Positions 8,996-17,935 of a stretch of DNA of 64,000 bases are shown here, piece by piece. Source of the DNA: Candidatus Obscuribacter sp. (GTDB lineage: Bacteria > Cyanobacteriota > Vampirovibrionia > Obscuribacterales > Obscuribacteraceae); the NCBI GenBank assembly GCA_016712465.1, contig JADJQZ010000001.1:2976001-3040000 (forward strand), given 5' to 3'. The number at the start of each line of letters is the position of its first letter. Within the stretch, counting starts at the first letter, position 1. Under the pieces are notes generated by a model, which did not search any database, was not told where the DNA came from, and was given only the letters and a program-made list of their open reading frames with translations. The position numbers and the translations under genes are program-made.

Positions 8996-10384
8996 ATGAG
9001 GTTCTCTTTCGTGCCCAACGGAAAACTCTCCCTCCGCATTTTCTCCATCCCTTTGAGGTGGAAATTAGCCCGCCTCACCTGGGTCCTGGGAACCTTCCTG
9101 TCAGCATGCGCCGCCGCCCAGGCTACCAACCCGCCTGTGATCACACCGGCTACCGGTGTGTACTCAACCTATCAGTCGACAGCCACTATCACCGCTGAAC
9201 CAGGAGCCACCATCCTCTACTCCGTCGATGGAAGCGCGCCAAGCCTGACCTACACCGGCGCAATTACTTTGACAAACCCCATGACCATTAAGGCCAAGGC
9301 AAACCTGTCTGGCGTTGACTCCACAGTCACTACCGCCAACATACAAAGCGATCCCAATTCCCTGCCGGTACCGCGCAACGGGCTGTCACTCTGGCTCAAG
9401 AGCGACTTCGGACTGGTTCTAAGCGGAACTCGCGTGAGCCGCTGGAGTGATCTTTCCGGTTCAGCAAATGCTAACGATGCTGTTCAAAACACCAACGCCA
9501 ATCGCCCCATAATAATAAGCAGTGCCATAAACGAGTACCCGGCTGTTAACTTCAATGGCACCTCTCACTTCTTAAACCTCACATCGGGTCTCACTGATCT
9601 GACTTCGGGATTCGCCTGCTTCGCCGTCTTCAAGCCCATTGGCACTACTGCCGGTACCATGTTCGCCACTGGCAATACAGGACCAAGCGATCTGGTGAGC
9701 CTGGCAATTAACAACACCCAGGCTCAGTTCAACGCCTTCGCCGGCACTACCGCAAGCTCGGTTACAACAAGCGCCGGTGCCCTCAGCCTCAATGACTTTC
9801 AGAGTCTTGATGCCGTTCATAACGGGGTTGGCTCGGCAAGCATAACTGTGAATAGCACCCCTTCTGCCACTGGCACTGTGCAGAACCTGCTTAACACTGC
9901 CAGAGCCCTGAACTACATCGGCACCAGTAGCACCTCGTCCGGTTTCTGGCGGGGGCATCTGGCTGAGCTTCTAGTTTACTCAAGGACGGTAACGCCCTCG
10001 GAGCAAGCGTCAATAGAAGCATATCTTTCTTCCCGATATCAGCTCCTCACTGCAGCGAGCACTCCAAGGCCAATCTTCAGTGTCGGTACCGGCACTCTCT
10101 CCGAACCTACTGCGGTGGCCATAGCCTCAGTTGGAGGGGCAACAGTCTATACGTCGCAAAATGGAACGACGCCAGATCCCGCAACGAGCCCACAGTACCA
10201 GGGTCCGATAAACATTTCTTTCAGTCAGACATTGAAAGCAATCGCTGTAGTAAACGGAGTTCGCAGTGCCGTCACCACCGCCATCTACAACCTCGATTCT
10301 ACAAAGTGGCCCGCCGCAACTCCGGCCGCCTCACCTCCATTGCAACTGAACTTGCAGATTCCGACCACAGCTATTCCGAAGTAG
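8996..10384 (+). CDS. Secreted protein with chitobiase-C-like and LamG/concanavalin-like domains
   Basis: This 462-residue protein has an N-terminal signal region (hydrophobic LTWVLGTFLSACAAAQA). Residues about 42-110 (PPVITPATGVYSTYQSTATI to AKANLSGVDS) match the CHB_HEX_C beta-sandwich pattern, with the typical ILYSVDGSAPSLTYTG core. Residues about 125-350 look like a LamG/concanavalin-A lectin-like domain: NGLSLWLKSDFGL, WSDLSGSANANDAVQ, then GFWRGHLAELLVYSRTVTPSE. The C-terminal 90 residues are a second CHB_HEX_C-like copy (VYTSQNGTTPDPATSPQYQG). It is probably an exported carbohydrate- or surface-binding protein. It lies 66 bp upstream of the large rhs gene on the same strand and may be co-transcribed with it. 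No catalytic domain is recognised. Confidence 0.75.
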   Translation: MRFSFVPNGKLSLRIFSIPLRWKLARLTWVLGTFLSACAAAQATNPPVITPATGVYSTYQSTATITAEPGATILYSVDGSAPSLTYTGAITLTNPMTIKAKANLSGVDSTVTTANIQSDPNSLPVPRNGLSLWLKSDFGLVLSGTRVSRWSDLSGSANANDAVQNTNANRPIIISSAINEYPAVNFNGTSHFLNLTSGLTDLTSGFACFAVFKPIGTTAGTMFATGNTGPSDLVSLAINNTQAQFNAFAGTTASSVTTSAGALSLNDFQSLDAVHNGVGSASITVNSTPSATGTVQNLLNTARALNYIGTSSTSSGFWRGHLAELLVYSRTVTPSEQASIEAYLSSRYQLLTAASTPRPIFSVGTGTLSEPTAVAIASVGGATVYTSQNGTTPDPATSPQYQGPINISFSQTLKAIAVVNGVRSAVTTAIYNLDSTKWPAATPAASPPLQLNLQIPTTAIPK

Positions 10385-10450
10385 ACCACCCAGTGTAGAC
10401 CCTCAGACCGCCATTACAAAAGCCTTTATCATCCCGAGACGGAACTGTTC

Positions 10451-13132
10451 ATGAATCCAAGACGTACTGCCAAATCAGCCTCTCTTCGCGGTCAAAGCAC
10501 TCTACGGAAGCGGTGGTTCAGAGCATTCTCAGCCGCCTTGCTGTCTACTATCACTGTGCTGGCGCCTCTACCCCTTCCGGCGCTGGCCGGCACCATGGCA
10601 GTTGATAGAGTTGATGAAGAGCGTATTGTCGACGAGGTCCTACCGGCTGACGCTAAACCGGTTCATGGCGTGAAGACAGGACCCAAGAAAGTAAAACTCA
10701 TCAAAAACGAGCTTAAGTTCTCTGCTTCTCCAACCGATGCTGAAATAGAACGTGTCCGTGTCTTCCTAGAGCCTTTAACCCCAATGTCCAGTTCAGCCGT
10801 AAAGGGCGAGAACCTGGCCTTAGCGGAAGCAATCAAGAAATTCAAAGCAAAGAACGATTTTGAGGACCTTTCCGCTCTCACAGAGTTTGTCTCGAAGTTT
10901 CCAAAGTCTCGCTGGACGGCTTCTCTGAACAGCAATATCGCCGACCTTCTTTATCAGACCGGCTTTCTATCAGATGCGATGGAGCGTTGGCAGGCAAGCT
11001 TTGAGCAATCGAAAAATGAACGCGGAAAATTGCAGCAAGCCGTAGCTAATCACTCCATTGCCAATTTAATCAAAGCAAACGGCAGAGTAGGGCGCATGGC
11101 TGAGCTTGAAAAGCTTCTGGCAGCCATTAAGAACAGACCCATCTGGGGTTCTGACGAGCAGAAGATAAACGACGCCAGGCAAGGTCTCGGCGGCATGAAG
11201 ACAGCACCTGGTCTGGCTTTCAAGTGCGGACCCTACGCAGTTTTCAATGTCTTGAATGCCCTCAAACCAGGCAGTGGACTTCCCGCTGAAATTGAAAAGG
11301 TCAGGTCAACCAGGCAAGGTACCAATCTAGCCATGGTGAAAGAGCTGGCGGAAAGGTCCGGGCTCAAGCTTCAGGCTGCCAAAAGAGCACCGGGCTCCGC
11401 CATTGTGACACCTTCTGTGGTGCACTGGCGACTTGATCACTTTGGTGCACTTGTATCTGCTAAGAACGGTCACTACGTGCTCAAAGACCCTACTTTTGAT
11501 AATGCGTCCTACCTATCAATTTCTCAAAAGGCTATAGATTCCCAAAGCGACGGCTATTTCCTCATCCCGGCTACAGAGAAGCTACCTGCCGGCTGGACTG
11601 CTGTCAGCGACGAAGAAGCAAAGAATGTATGGGGTAAGGGAGAGTCTTCTAAGGTCGACCCCAATGCCAAAACCGTAGCCACGGAGAAAACTTGCATAAG
11701 CTCTATTGAGTGCGGCTGTAAGGGCATGGCCGCTGCTTCTGCCTTCACAGTGGCTGCTACTCTCAATATTGCAGACATCCCGCTCAGCTATCAACCACCA
11801 GTGGGACCTGGCATGGATTTCAGGTTTAACTACAACCACCTTGAGGCGAATCAGCCGAGCACCTACACTTTTAGCAATGCCGGACAGAACTGGACTTTCA
11901 ACTGGCTTTCTTACCTGACTGTCGACCCCATAAGCTCGGTCGCTTTAATCCGCGTAGTCGGTGGCGGCAGTGAGCAGTACACACCAGATGTGGTGACTGG
12001 GCTATATCCTCCGGCACTGGAATCGCAAGCCCAGCTTGTAGCTATGGGCGGCGGTGTCTATGAAAGACGCTTGCCGGATGGCTCGGTTGAGACTTTCAAC
12101 CAGGCTGACAGCAGCTCGCCGCCGCGCATTTTCATGACAGAGCTGAAAGATCCGCAGGGGCTGACTTGCCAGATTCAGTACGATTCCGACTTCAGGATAG
12201 TCTCTATCACTGATGCCATCGGCCAGGTTTCTAGCGTCTCTTATCTCTCCAACACGCCAGGCAATCCCGGCTTTTACAAAATATCCGGCGTCACCGACCC
12301 ATTCGGACGCAGTTGTTCTCTTGCTTATGACCCAAGCGCGACCAATCTGCTTTCGATCACGGACGTGATCAACCTGAAGTCACAGTTTGCCTATGACAAC
12401 ACATCCAGCTTCATTACTCAGTTGAGCACGGCGTATGGCACGACAAGTTTCTATCAATATGTTCCAGGCGTGGTGGGCGGTATACCGGCACAGGGGCTGC
12501 GTTGCACCTTTCCAGACGGCACCTCGTCTGTTATCGAGAACTGGCTCAATGAAGCAAAGACCACATACTTCTGGGATAGGCACGCCACTCAGCTCTATCC
12601 TGCCGATCCGGCAAACAAGATTTACACTCAAAGCGAGCAGACAAGATTCACTTTCAACCTGCAAACTGGCTTCGAAGGGCCGGTGAAGCAGAATGAAACT
12701 CACCCGTTGGAGAGCCAGAGCCCAATCTTCTTTACCTATCCAAGTCCTTACGGTCCAAACTTCCAGGGCAACAGCAACAGGCCCTTGAGCATCACCAGGA
12801 GCCTCGGAAATCCCACCGTGGTAGCCACTGTCGGCGGCACCATCACAGCGGGAGACATCGTCTACCTTGGCGTCGAAAGCCAGTACGTGGGCGCCTACAC
12901 CGTTCAAAGCGGCGACACCACCACATCGATAGCTGGCAGCCTGGCTGGCATAGTTAATACCAATGCTACCCTGCAAGGGATAGGAGTAGTGGCTACGGCC
13001 CATTGGGTACGACTGTGGCACTGCATTCAGATCAAAGCGGTGTCTTCAGCTACGTGGCCGGGGTATCAGCAGGGGCGACTGAAACCTGCAAGGTGCTCTC
13101 ACCTAGCAGGCAGAGCGCCAAGGCGACCATGA
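10451..13132 (+). CDS. RHS/YD-repeat protein, N-terminal part with C39-like cysteine peptidase domain (5' part of frameshifted gene)
   Basis: The product is exported: an Arg/Lys-rich start is followed by a hydrophobic stretch ending in PALAGTMA near residue 48. After a helical region (about 100-245) comes a papain/C39-like domain with a plausible triad: Cys259 in FKCGPYAVFNVL, His330 in LDHFGALV and Asp346 in LKDPTFDN. From about residue 430 the protein turns into an RHS-type beta-rich shell (MDFRFNYNHLEANQPSTYTF, then YD-like repeats). Near the end a GGTITAGD module begins, but after GVVATA the frame is lost and the remaining about 44 residues are nonsense. Sense continues in the ORF from 13003. 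The full protein would be about 2430 residues. A C39-like domain suggests self-cleavage or release of the shell (inference). Confidence 0.8.
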   Translation: MNPRRTAKSASLRGQSTLRKRWFRAFSAALLSTITVLAPLPLPALAGTMAVDRVDEERIVDEVLPADAKPVHGVKTGPKKVKLIKNELKFSASPTDAEIERVRVFLEPLTPMSSSAVKGENLALAEAIKKFKAKNDFEDLSALTEFVSKFPKSRWTASLNSNIADLLYQTGFLSDAMERWQASFEQSKNERGKLQQAVANHSIANLIKANGRVGRMAELEKLLAAIKNRPIWGSDEQKINDARQGLGGMKTAPGLAFKCGPYAVFNVLNALKPGSGLPAEIEKVRSTRQGTNLAMVKELAERSGLKLQAAKRAPGSAIVTPSVVHWRLDHFGALVSAKNGHYVLKDPTFDNASYLSISQKAIDSQSDGYFLIPATEKLPAGWTAVSDEEAKNVWGKGESSKVDPNAKTVATEKTCISSIECGCKGMAAASAFTVAATLNIADIPLSYQPPVGPGMDFRFNYNHLEANQPSTYTFSNAGQNWTFNWLSYLTVDPISSVALIRVVGGGSEQYTPDVVTGLYPPALESQAQLVAMGGGVYERRLPDGSVETFNQADSSSPPRIFMTELKDPQGLTCQIQYDSDFRIVSITDAIGQVSSVSYLSNTPGNPGFYKISGVTDPFGRSCSLAYDPSATNLLSITDVINLKSQFAYDNTSSFITQLSTAYGTTSFYQYVPGVVGGIPAQGLRCTFPDGTSSVIENWLNEAKTTYFWDRHATQLYPADPANKIYTQSEQTRFTFNLQTGFEGPVKQNETHPLESQSPIFFTYPSPYGPNFQGNSNRPLSITRSLGNPTVVATVGGTITAGDIVYLGVESQYVGAYTVQSGDTTTSIAGSLAGIVNTNATLQGIGVVATAHWVRLWHCIQIKAVSSATWPGYQQGRLKPARCSHLAGRAPRRP

Positions 13133-16100
13133 GCGGACCTCTGACCAACGGAGACGTGCTTTATCTGTATGTCGCCACTCCTTACCCACAAAGCGGCTCG
13201 GGGCAGAGATATTTTCACACGGTCGCAACCGGTGATACCTACAATTCCATTCTCAACGATTTTGCCACGCAGCTGAACGCAGACCCGGTTGTTCAGGCTT
13301 TTAACGCCTCAGCAAGCGTCTCTGGCGACGATATCAATCTTGTTTCTTACAATCCAAACAATCAGCTCTGGCAAGTTGGCACATGGACCGGCACTTTCAC
13401 AACAGTCTTTGGTCTCTCAAATGTCAGAACCAGCGGCTCACAAGTCACTGAGTACCAGCGCAATGCCATTGGGAACCCCACTCAGATGCTCGACCCCCTG
13501 GGCAGGAAGTTCAGCTATTCATATGCGGCGAATAATATCGACCTGCTTGAAGCCAGAGAGATTCAGGGTAGCGACAATAATCTTCTGGGGCACTGGGAAT
13601 ACAATGGCTTCCACCAGCCCACCGTCTACATCGACGGCTCCGGGCGGCAGACACACTACACATACAACAGCCTGCAGCAGCCTTTGACAATCACCGACCC
13701 GAATGGCAATGTCACTGCCATGACCTACACCGGCACGTCTTCAGCCACAATAGGTGGTACGGTTACTGCCGGTGATGTGCTCACCCTGACCGCATTTGAT
13801 GCCGGTCTGGCTGGTGGTCAAAAATCCGTCAACTACACAGTTCTTGGAACCGACACCCTCACTTCAATAGCCGCCGGTCTTACAGCCGCAGTGAATGGCG
13901 ACAGCGCGCTTGCCGCAGTCGGCATAACAGCCACAGCGGCCGGCGCCGTGATTACCCTGAAGTCGACATCTGTCAATGTGACAACCTACGGACAGAGCAC
14001 CAGTGGGGGTTCTACTGCAATCATCGCCCTGGGGGCAAACACCTACGGCTTCTTGACCAAGATTGACGGTCCCATGCCCGGCAATAGAGATGTCACGACC
14101 ATGACTTATGATGGATTCGGACGACTTCGCTCAACTCGCTCTTCTACGGGCTACAGGCTGGTTTTCAGCTATGATGCAATGAACCGGCAGACCAAAACGA
14201 CTTATCCCGACGGCACCTTCGACCAGACAATCTGGGACAGGCTTGACCCGGTTCTTCAAAAAGACCGTATCGGCAGAACCACCCAGAGCGCATACGATTC
14301 AATGGACCAGAAGGTGCTAGAGGTTGACCCCCTGGGCCGGAAGACCCAGTACAAATGGTGCACATGCGGCTCCCTGGCTGAACTTACAGACGGCAACGGC
14401 AACAAAACCAAGTGGCATCACGATATTCAAGGGCGGCTGACGAGCAAAGTTTACGCCGACAACAGCACGGTCAATTACAGCTACGAGCCCTTTGCAGGCT
14501 GGTTGCGGTCTAGAACCGACGCTCTCTCCCAAACTACCCGCTATTATTTCAACCCCGACAACACTCCGCTTAAAGTCGGCTATGCCAACCCCGTCCATCC
14601 CACGGGAGGCGTCACTTACGCCTGGGACCTTAACTTTAAGAGACTAACCGGTATAAACAAAAGTGACTGGGGCACTTATTCTTATACCTACAATCCCTAT
14701 ATCACAAACGCTTACGGCACGCCCACCACCGGTGGTGGCATGTTGCAGCTGGTTCACAATGACGTGATTCCAAACTCAGACATTACCTACCTTTACGATG
14801 CACTGGGACGGACAACTAACCGGTCAATTAACGGCGCGGCAAATTCAGTCACCTGGGCTTACGATCCCATGAGCCGGGTGACTTCTGAAGTTAACGCCCT
14901 CGGCACATTTAATTACAAATATGTGGACGACAATGCCGGTGTTTCCAAAGGCGTCACCAGGCTAGCTTCCATAAACTACCCCAATGGGCAAGTGACCAAT
15001 TTCGACTGGTACCCCACTGATGAAGACGAGCGACTGCAGCAGATCAGAAACCTGGGACCAAGCGGCAACACCATTTCCCAGTTCGGCTACCGCTATGACC
15101 CTGCCGATCAAATAAAGCAGTGGCAGCAGATTCAAAACAACAGCAGCCTCTGCTACAGCCTCGGCTATGACCAGGCTGGTCAATTAACCAAAGCGCAAGC
15201 AAGCAGCGGCAATCCCAACCCCAATTACCTCAAGCAGTGGTACTACGGATACGACCCCGGCGCCAATAGAACGGCGGTTCAGACAAATACGGTCACCAGA
15301 GCCCGGCTCGGAGGCACAATCACCGCCGGGGACACCCTGACGATCACGGTCTCGGACTCGGCACTTTCCGGTGGGCAACAGGCGGTGAACTACGTTGTGC
15401 AGGCTGGCGACACTCTGGCAACAGCTGCCGCCGGGCTCGCTGCGGTCATCACCGCCACCCCGGCTCTGCAGGCAATCGGGGTGAACGCCGCCGCAAATGG
15501 CCAGATCGTCAATATCAAGTCGGCTTCTCCAAACATTACAACCTACCAACAGTCGACCAGTGGAGGCGCCACAGAGACCATCGCCCTTGGCGTTACCGAT
15601 AACTTCGTAGAGAACGCCGTCATCGGCGGCACCAAGCGAACCGGTGACGTGCTCACTATTACGTTCAAAGACCAGGCTCTGGCTGGTGGTCTGAAGGCGG
15701 TTCCCTACACCGTTCTTGCTGCCGACACTTTGACGACCATCGCCGCCGGGCTAACAAGTGCCATAAATGCCGACAGCAGCCTGGCTGCTATCGGCGTGAG
15801 CGCCACCTCAGTAGGCACGGCGATAACGATAAAGTCGAACTCTCAAACGGCGACGACCTACTCGCAGTCAAAGAGTAATGGCGCCACTGAGACGATAACG
15901 CTCTCGATAAATCAGAACGGCCCACAGACTGCGGCTATTTCCGGCACGGTAACTGCCGGAGACGTAATAACCCTTACAGCCTATGACTCCGGTTTAACCG
16001 GCGGGCTCCAGGCAGTAGCCCATACCGTGCAATCCGGTGACACTCCGGCAAGCATAGCTGCGGCTCTGGCCTCGGCAATTAACGCCAACGCCAACTTGCA

Positions 16101-17754
16101 AGCTGTTGCCGTCAGTGCCACTGCCTCAGGGCAGGTCATCACTCTCAACTCCAATTCTCTCAACGAAACCACTTACCGAGCTTCAACCAATAGCACTGCC
16201 ACAGAAGTAGTCGCCCTCAACATTCCGCCAAATGGTGTACAGACTGCAGCAGTAGGAGGAACGATAACGGCAGGGGATACCTTGACCGTCACTGTCTTTG
16301 ACGCAGGACTTGCTGGTGGTTCCAAAGCCAACACCTACACTGTGCAGACCGGAGACACGCTCGCTTCTGTCGCCACCGGAATAGCAGCAATGCTCAATGG
16401 CGACAGCAGTCTGACCGGAATCGGAGTCTCCGCCGCAGCCGTGTCGACCGTGGTCAATATTTCATCTGCTTCAATCAACGCCACCACATACAGCAGGGCA
16501 ACAAGCGGGGGAGCCACATCAACTCTGGCTCTTACCCCAGCTACAGCCGCGACTCAGTACGGATACAACAACCTGAACGAGATGACCAGCATCGGGGCTG
16601 GCGGTGCCACGCGCTTTCAGGGCAGTGCTAACAAAGCACTGACAGCAGCAACAATAAATGGCTCACCGGCGACTCTTGAGTGGACGCAGGCTTTCTCCGG
16701 CAACGCCAGTCTGAGCAGCGGCAATAACGCAGTGCCCGTAAGCGGAACCGATGGCGCCGGCACTACCAAAACTGATACCCATCAAATTTCCACAATCGGC
16801 TCACCGAGCGCCACCCCGACCTTTGATGCCAACGGCAACATGACCAGCGACGGCACCAACACTTACGAGTGGGATGCCGAGAATAGGCTGATAAAGATAA
16901 ATTATCCCGGGATTGGGAATAATAGTCAGATGACTTACGACGGAATCGGTCATTGCGTCAAAATTGTTGAGGTCGCTGGCGGATCGACGACAAGCAGCAG
17001 ACAGTTCGTCTGGAGTTCTAAGCTTGTCGACAATGAGGAAATTAAGGAACTTCGCGATGGGGTTGGAGCTATTCTCAGCAAGTACTTTGGTTATGGGCAA
17101 ACGAATAGTGGTAGCAATTATTTTTATACTCGTGACCAGATTACGTCAGTCCGGGAGTTGCTGGCTAGCGCTGCTACGATACAGTCTCAATACGGATATT
17201 CTCCTTTCGGGCAAGTAGTCAATTTGCAGAATGGTGGCCAATCTGATTTTCAGTTTGGAGGTTATTATGTTCATCTTCCGAGTGGTCTCAATCTTACCGT
17301 TTACAGAGCATACCATCCTGGCTTGGGAAGATGGGGTAATCGCGACCCGATGGAAGAGTGGGACGGACCGAATCTTTTTAGTTACGTGCAGAACGCACCA
17401 ATCAATTTGAGAGATCCTTTGGGTCTGCAAGATTCTGGCCGGGCTCTGGCGAATGCGCTTGCTAGAATCTGGGGACCGCCACCAGGTGCGGTAACAAGTC
17501 CTGTTTGCGTTCCGAGGGGAAGTAATGAGAGTGAAGAGGGCAGAAGAAAACACTTTTTCACACCTCCTTATGAAGGAAGACCGCCATTCACGAGCTTCGA
17601 TGAGTGTGCGGACTGGTGCTACAACCGATTTGGATTGGGAAGCGCGTACGATAAGTGCATGGATTGGTGCGAAGACTGGTATTGCATGAAGTCGAACAAA
17701 CCGAGGTCGCATAAGCGCACCAAAGAGGAGAAGGAGAAGGAAGAGTCCGAATGA
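13003..17754 (+). CDS. Giant RHS repeat protein with tandem 105-residue modules and variable C-terminal tip (3' part of frameshifted gene)
   Basis: This 1583-residue frame begins inside a GGT-x-TAGD module whose first half lies in the previous frame. It holds YD repeats (for example YDGFGRLRSTRS, YDALGRTTNRS, YDPMSRVTSEV), a CTCG motif typical of RHS shells, one module at about 13744-14040 and four more in perfect tandem at 15307-16545. The RHS-associated core ends with GYYVHLPSGLNLTVYRAY, GRWGNRDPMEEW and DPLGLQ near residue 1475. The tip after DPLGLQ is about 110 residues with a C-x3-C-x12-C-x3-C-x4-C pattern and a lysine/glutamate-rich tail. RHS proteins encapsulate a C-terminal toxin or adhesive tip; I recognise no known toxin fold here. 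No immunity gene is obvious downstream. Confidence 0.8.
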   Translation: MGTTVALHSDQSGVFSYVAGVSAGATETCKVLSPSRQSAKATMSGPLTNGDVLYLYVATPYPQSGSGQRYFHTVATGDTYNSILNDFATQLNADPVVQAFNASASVSGDDINLVSYNPNNQLWQVGTWTGTFTTVFGLSNVRTSGSQVTEYQRNAIGNPTQMLDPLGRKFSYSYAANNIDLLEAREIQGSDNNLLGHWEYNGFHQPTVYIDGSGRQTHYTYNSLQQPLTITDPNGNVTAMTYTGTSSATIGGTVTAGDVLTLTAFDAGLAGGQKSVNYTVLGTDTLTSIAAGLTAAVNGDSALAAVGITATAAGAVITLKSTSVNVTTYGQSTSGGSTAIIALGANTYGFLTKIDGPMPGNRDVTTMTYDGFGRLRSTRSSTGYRLVFSYDAMNRQTKTTYPDGTFDQTIWDRLDPVLQKDRIGRTTQSAYDSMDQKVLEVDPLGRKTQYKWCTCGSLAELTDGNGNKTKWHHDIQGRLTSKVYADNSTVNYSYEPFAGWLRSRTDALSQTTRYYFNPDNTPLKVGYANPVHPTGGVTYAWDLNFKRLTGINKSDWGTYSYTYNPYITNAYGTPTTGGGMLQLVHNDVIPNSDITYLYDALGRTTNRSINGAANSVTWAYDPMSRVTSEVNALGTFNYKYVDDNAGVSKGVTRLASINYPNGQVTNFDWYPTDEDERLQQIRNLGPSGNTISQFGYRYDPADQIKQWQQIQNNSSLCYSLGYDQAGQLTKAQASSGNPNPNYLKQWYYGYDPGANRTAVQTNTVTRARLGGTITAGDTLTITVSDSALSGGQQAVNYVVQAGDTLATAAAGLAAVITATPALQAIGVNAAANGQIVNIKSASPNITTYQQSTSGGATETIALGVTDNFVENAVIGGTKRTGDVLTITFKDQALAGGLKAVPYTVLAADTLTTIAAGLTSAINADSSLAAIGVSATSVGTAITIKSNSQTATTYSQSKSNGATETITLSINQNGPQTAAISGTVTAGDVITLTAYDSGLTGGLQAVAHTVQSGDTPASIAAALASAINANANLQAVAVSATASGQVITLNSNSLNETTYRASTNSTATEVVALNIPPNGVQTAAVGGTITAGDTLTVTVFDAGLAGGSKANTYTVQTGDTLASVATGIAAMLNGDSSLTGIGVSAAAVSTVVNISSASINATTYSRATSGGATSTLALTPATAATQYGYNNLNEMTSIGAGGATRFQGSANKALTAATINGSPATLEWTQAFSGNASLSSGNNAVPVSGTDGAGTTKTDTHQISTIGSPSATPTFDANGNMTSDGTNTYEWDAENRLIKINYPGIGNNSQMTYDGIGHCVKIVEVAGGSTTSSRQFVWSSKLVDNEEIKELRDGVGAILSKYFGYGQTNSGSNYFYTRDQITSVRELLASAATIQSQYGYSPFGQVVNLQNGGQSDFQFGGYYVHLPSGLNLTVYRAYHPGLGRWGNRDPMEEWDGPNLFSYVQNAPINLRDPLGLQDSGRALANALARIWGPPPGAVTSPVCVPRGSNESEEGRRKHFFTPPYEGRPPFTSFDECADWCYNRFGLGSAYDKCMDWCEDWYCMKSNKPRSHKRTKEEKEKEESE
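13744..14040 (+). repeat. RHS 105-residue module, isolated copy
   Basis: It encodes the pattern GGTVTAGDVLTLTAFDAGLA, then VNYTVLGTDTLTSIAAGL, IGITATAAG-type strands and TTYGQSTSGGS. It is the same module as the tandem array at 15307-16545 but stands alone between YD repeats. Confidence 0.8.
15307..16545 (+). repeat. Tandem array of four 315-bp (105-aa) modules inside the rhs gene
   Basis: The codon for the second Gly of the GGT/SGT-x-x-AGD motif falls at 15313, 15628, 15943 and 16258, so the spacing is exactly 315 bp three times. Each unit reads roughly (G/S)GT-x-TAGD, a hydrophobic strand, AGG-x-x-A, YTV-x-GDT-x-x-x-IA, IN-x-x-x-x-L-x-x-IGVSATA, a strand, TTY-x-x-S-x-GAT, ET-x-x-L. The units differ at many positions, so they are old duplications held at constant length. 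The YTVQAGDT stretch resembles LysM, but the rest does not. Confidence 0.85.
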
Positions 17755-17780
17755 TGAAAAGGTCTAGTAGCTAATATATC

Positions 17781-17805
17781 TTGCGGCTCAGCTGAGTGCC
17801 CGCAA
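17781..17805 (+). terminator. Possible hairpin downstream of rhs
   Basis: TTGCGG (17781-17786) pairs with CCGCAA (17800-17805), with a self-complementary CTCAGCTGAG inside the loop. There is no T-tract after it, so termination is uncertain. Confidence 0.3.
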
Positions 17806-17935
17806 ATGAACTATGCCGCTGCGCGATTGGGGCGCTGCCATGAACGAGTTCTCTATCGTGTTTGAAAGGAGAGTGCCATTACGAAGGAAAAGACCGGCGT
17901 TTCCGCGCAAAGACTCTCACGAACCATACTGTAGC

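Noticed and set aside
15307..16545. LysM domains in the RHS modules (YTVQAGDTLATAA-like)
   Set aside because: Only the first dozen residues resemble LysM; the rest of each 105-residue module does not follow the LysM fold pattern.
17497..17520. CVPRG in the RHS tip as an FGE target, given the nearby FGE gene
   Set aside because: The FGE recognition motif is CxPxR; here Arg directly follows Pro (CxPR), so the spacing is wrong.
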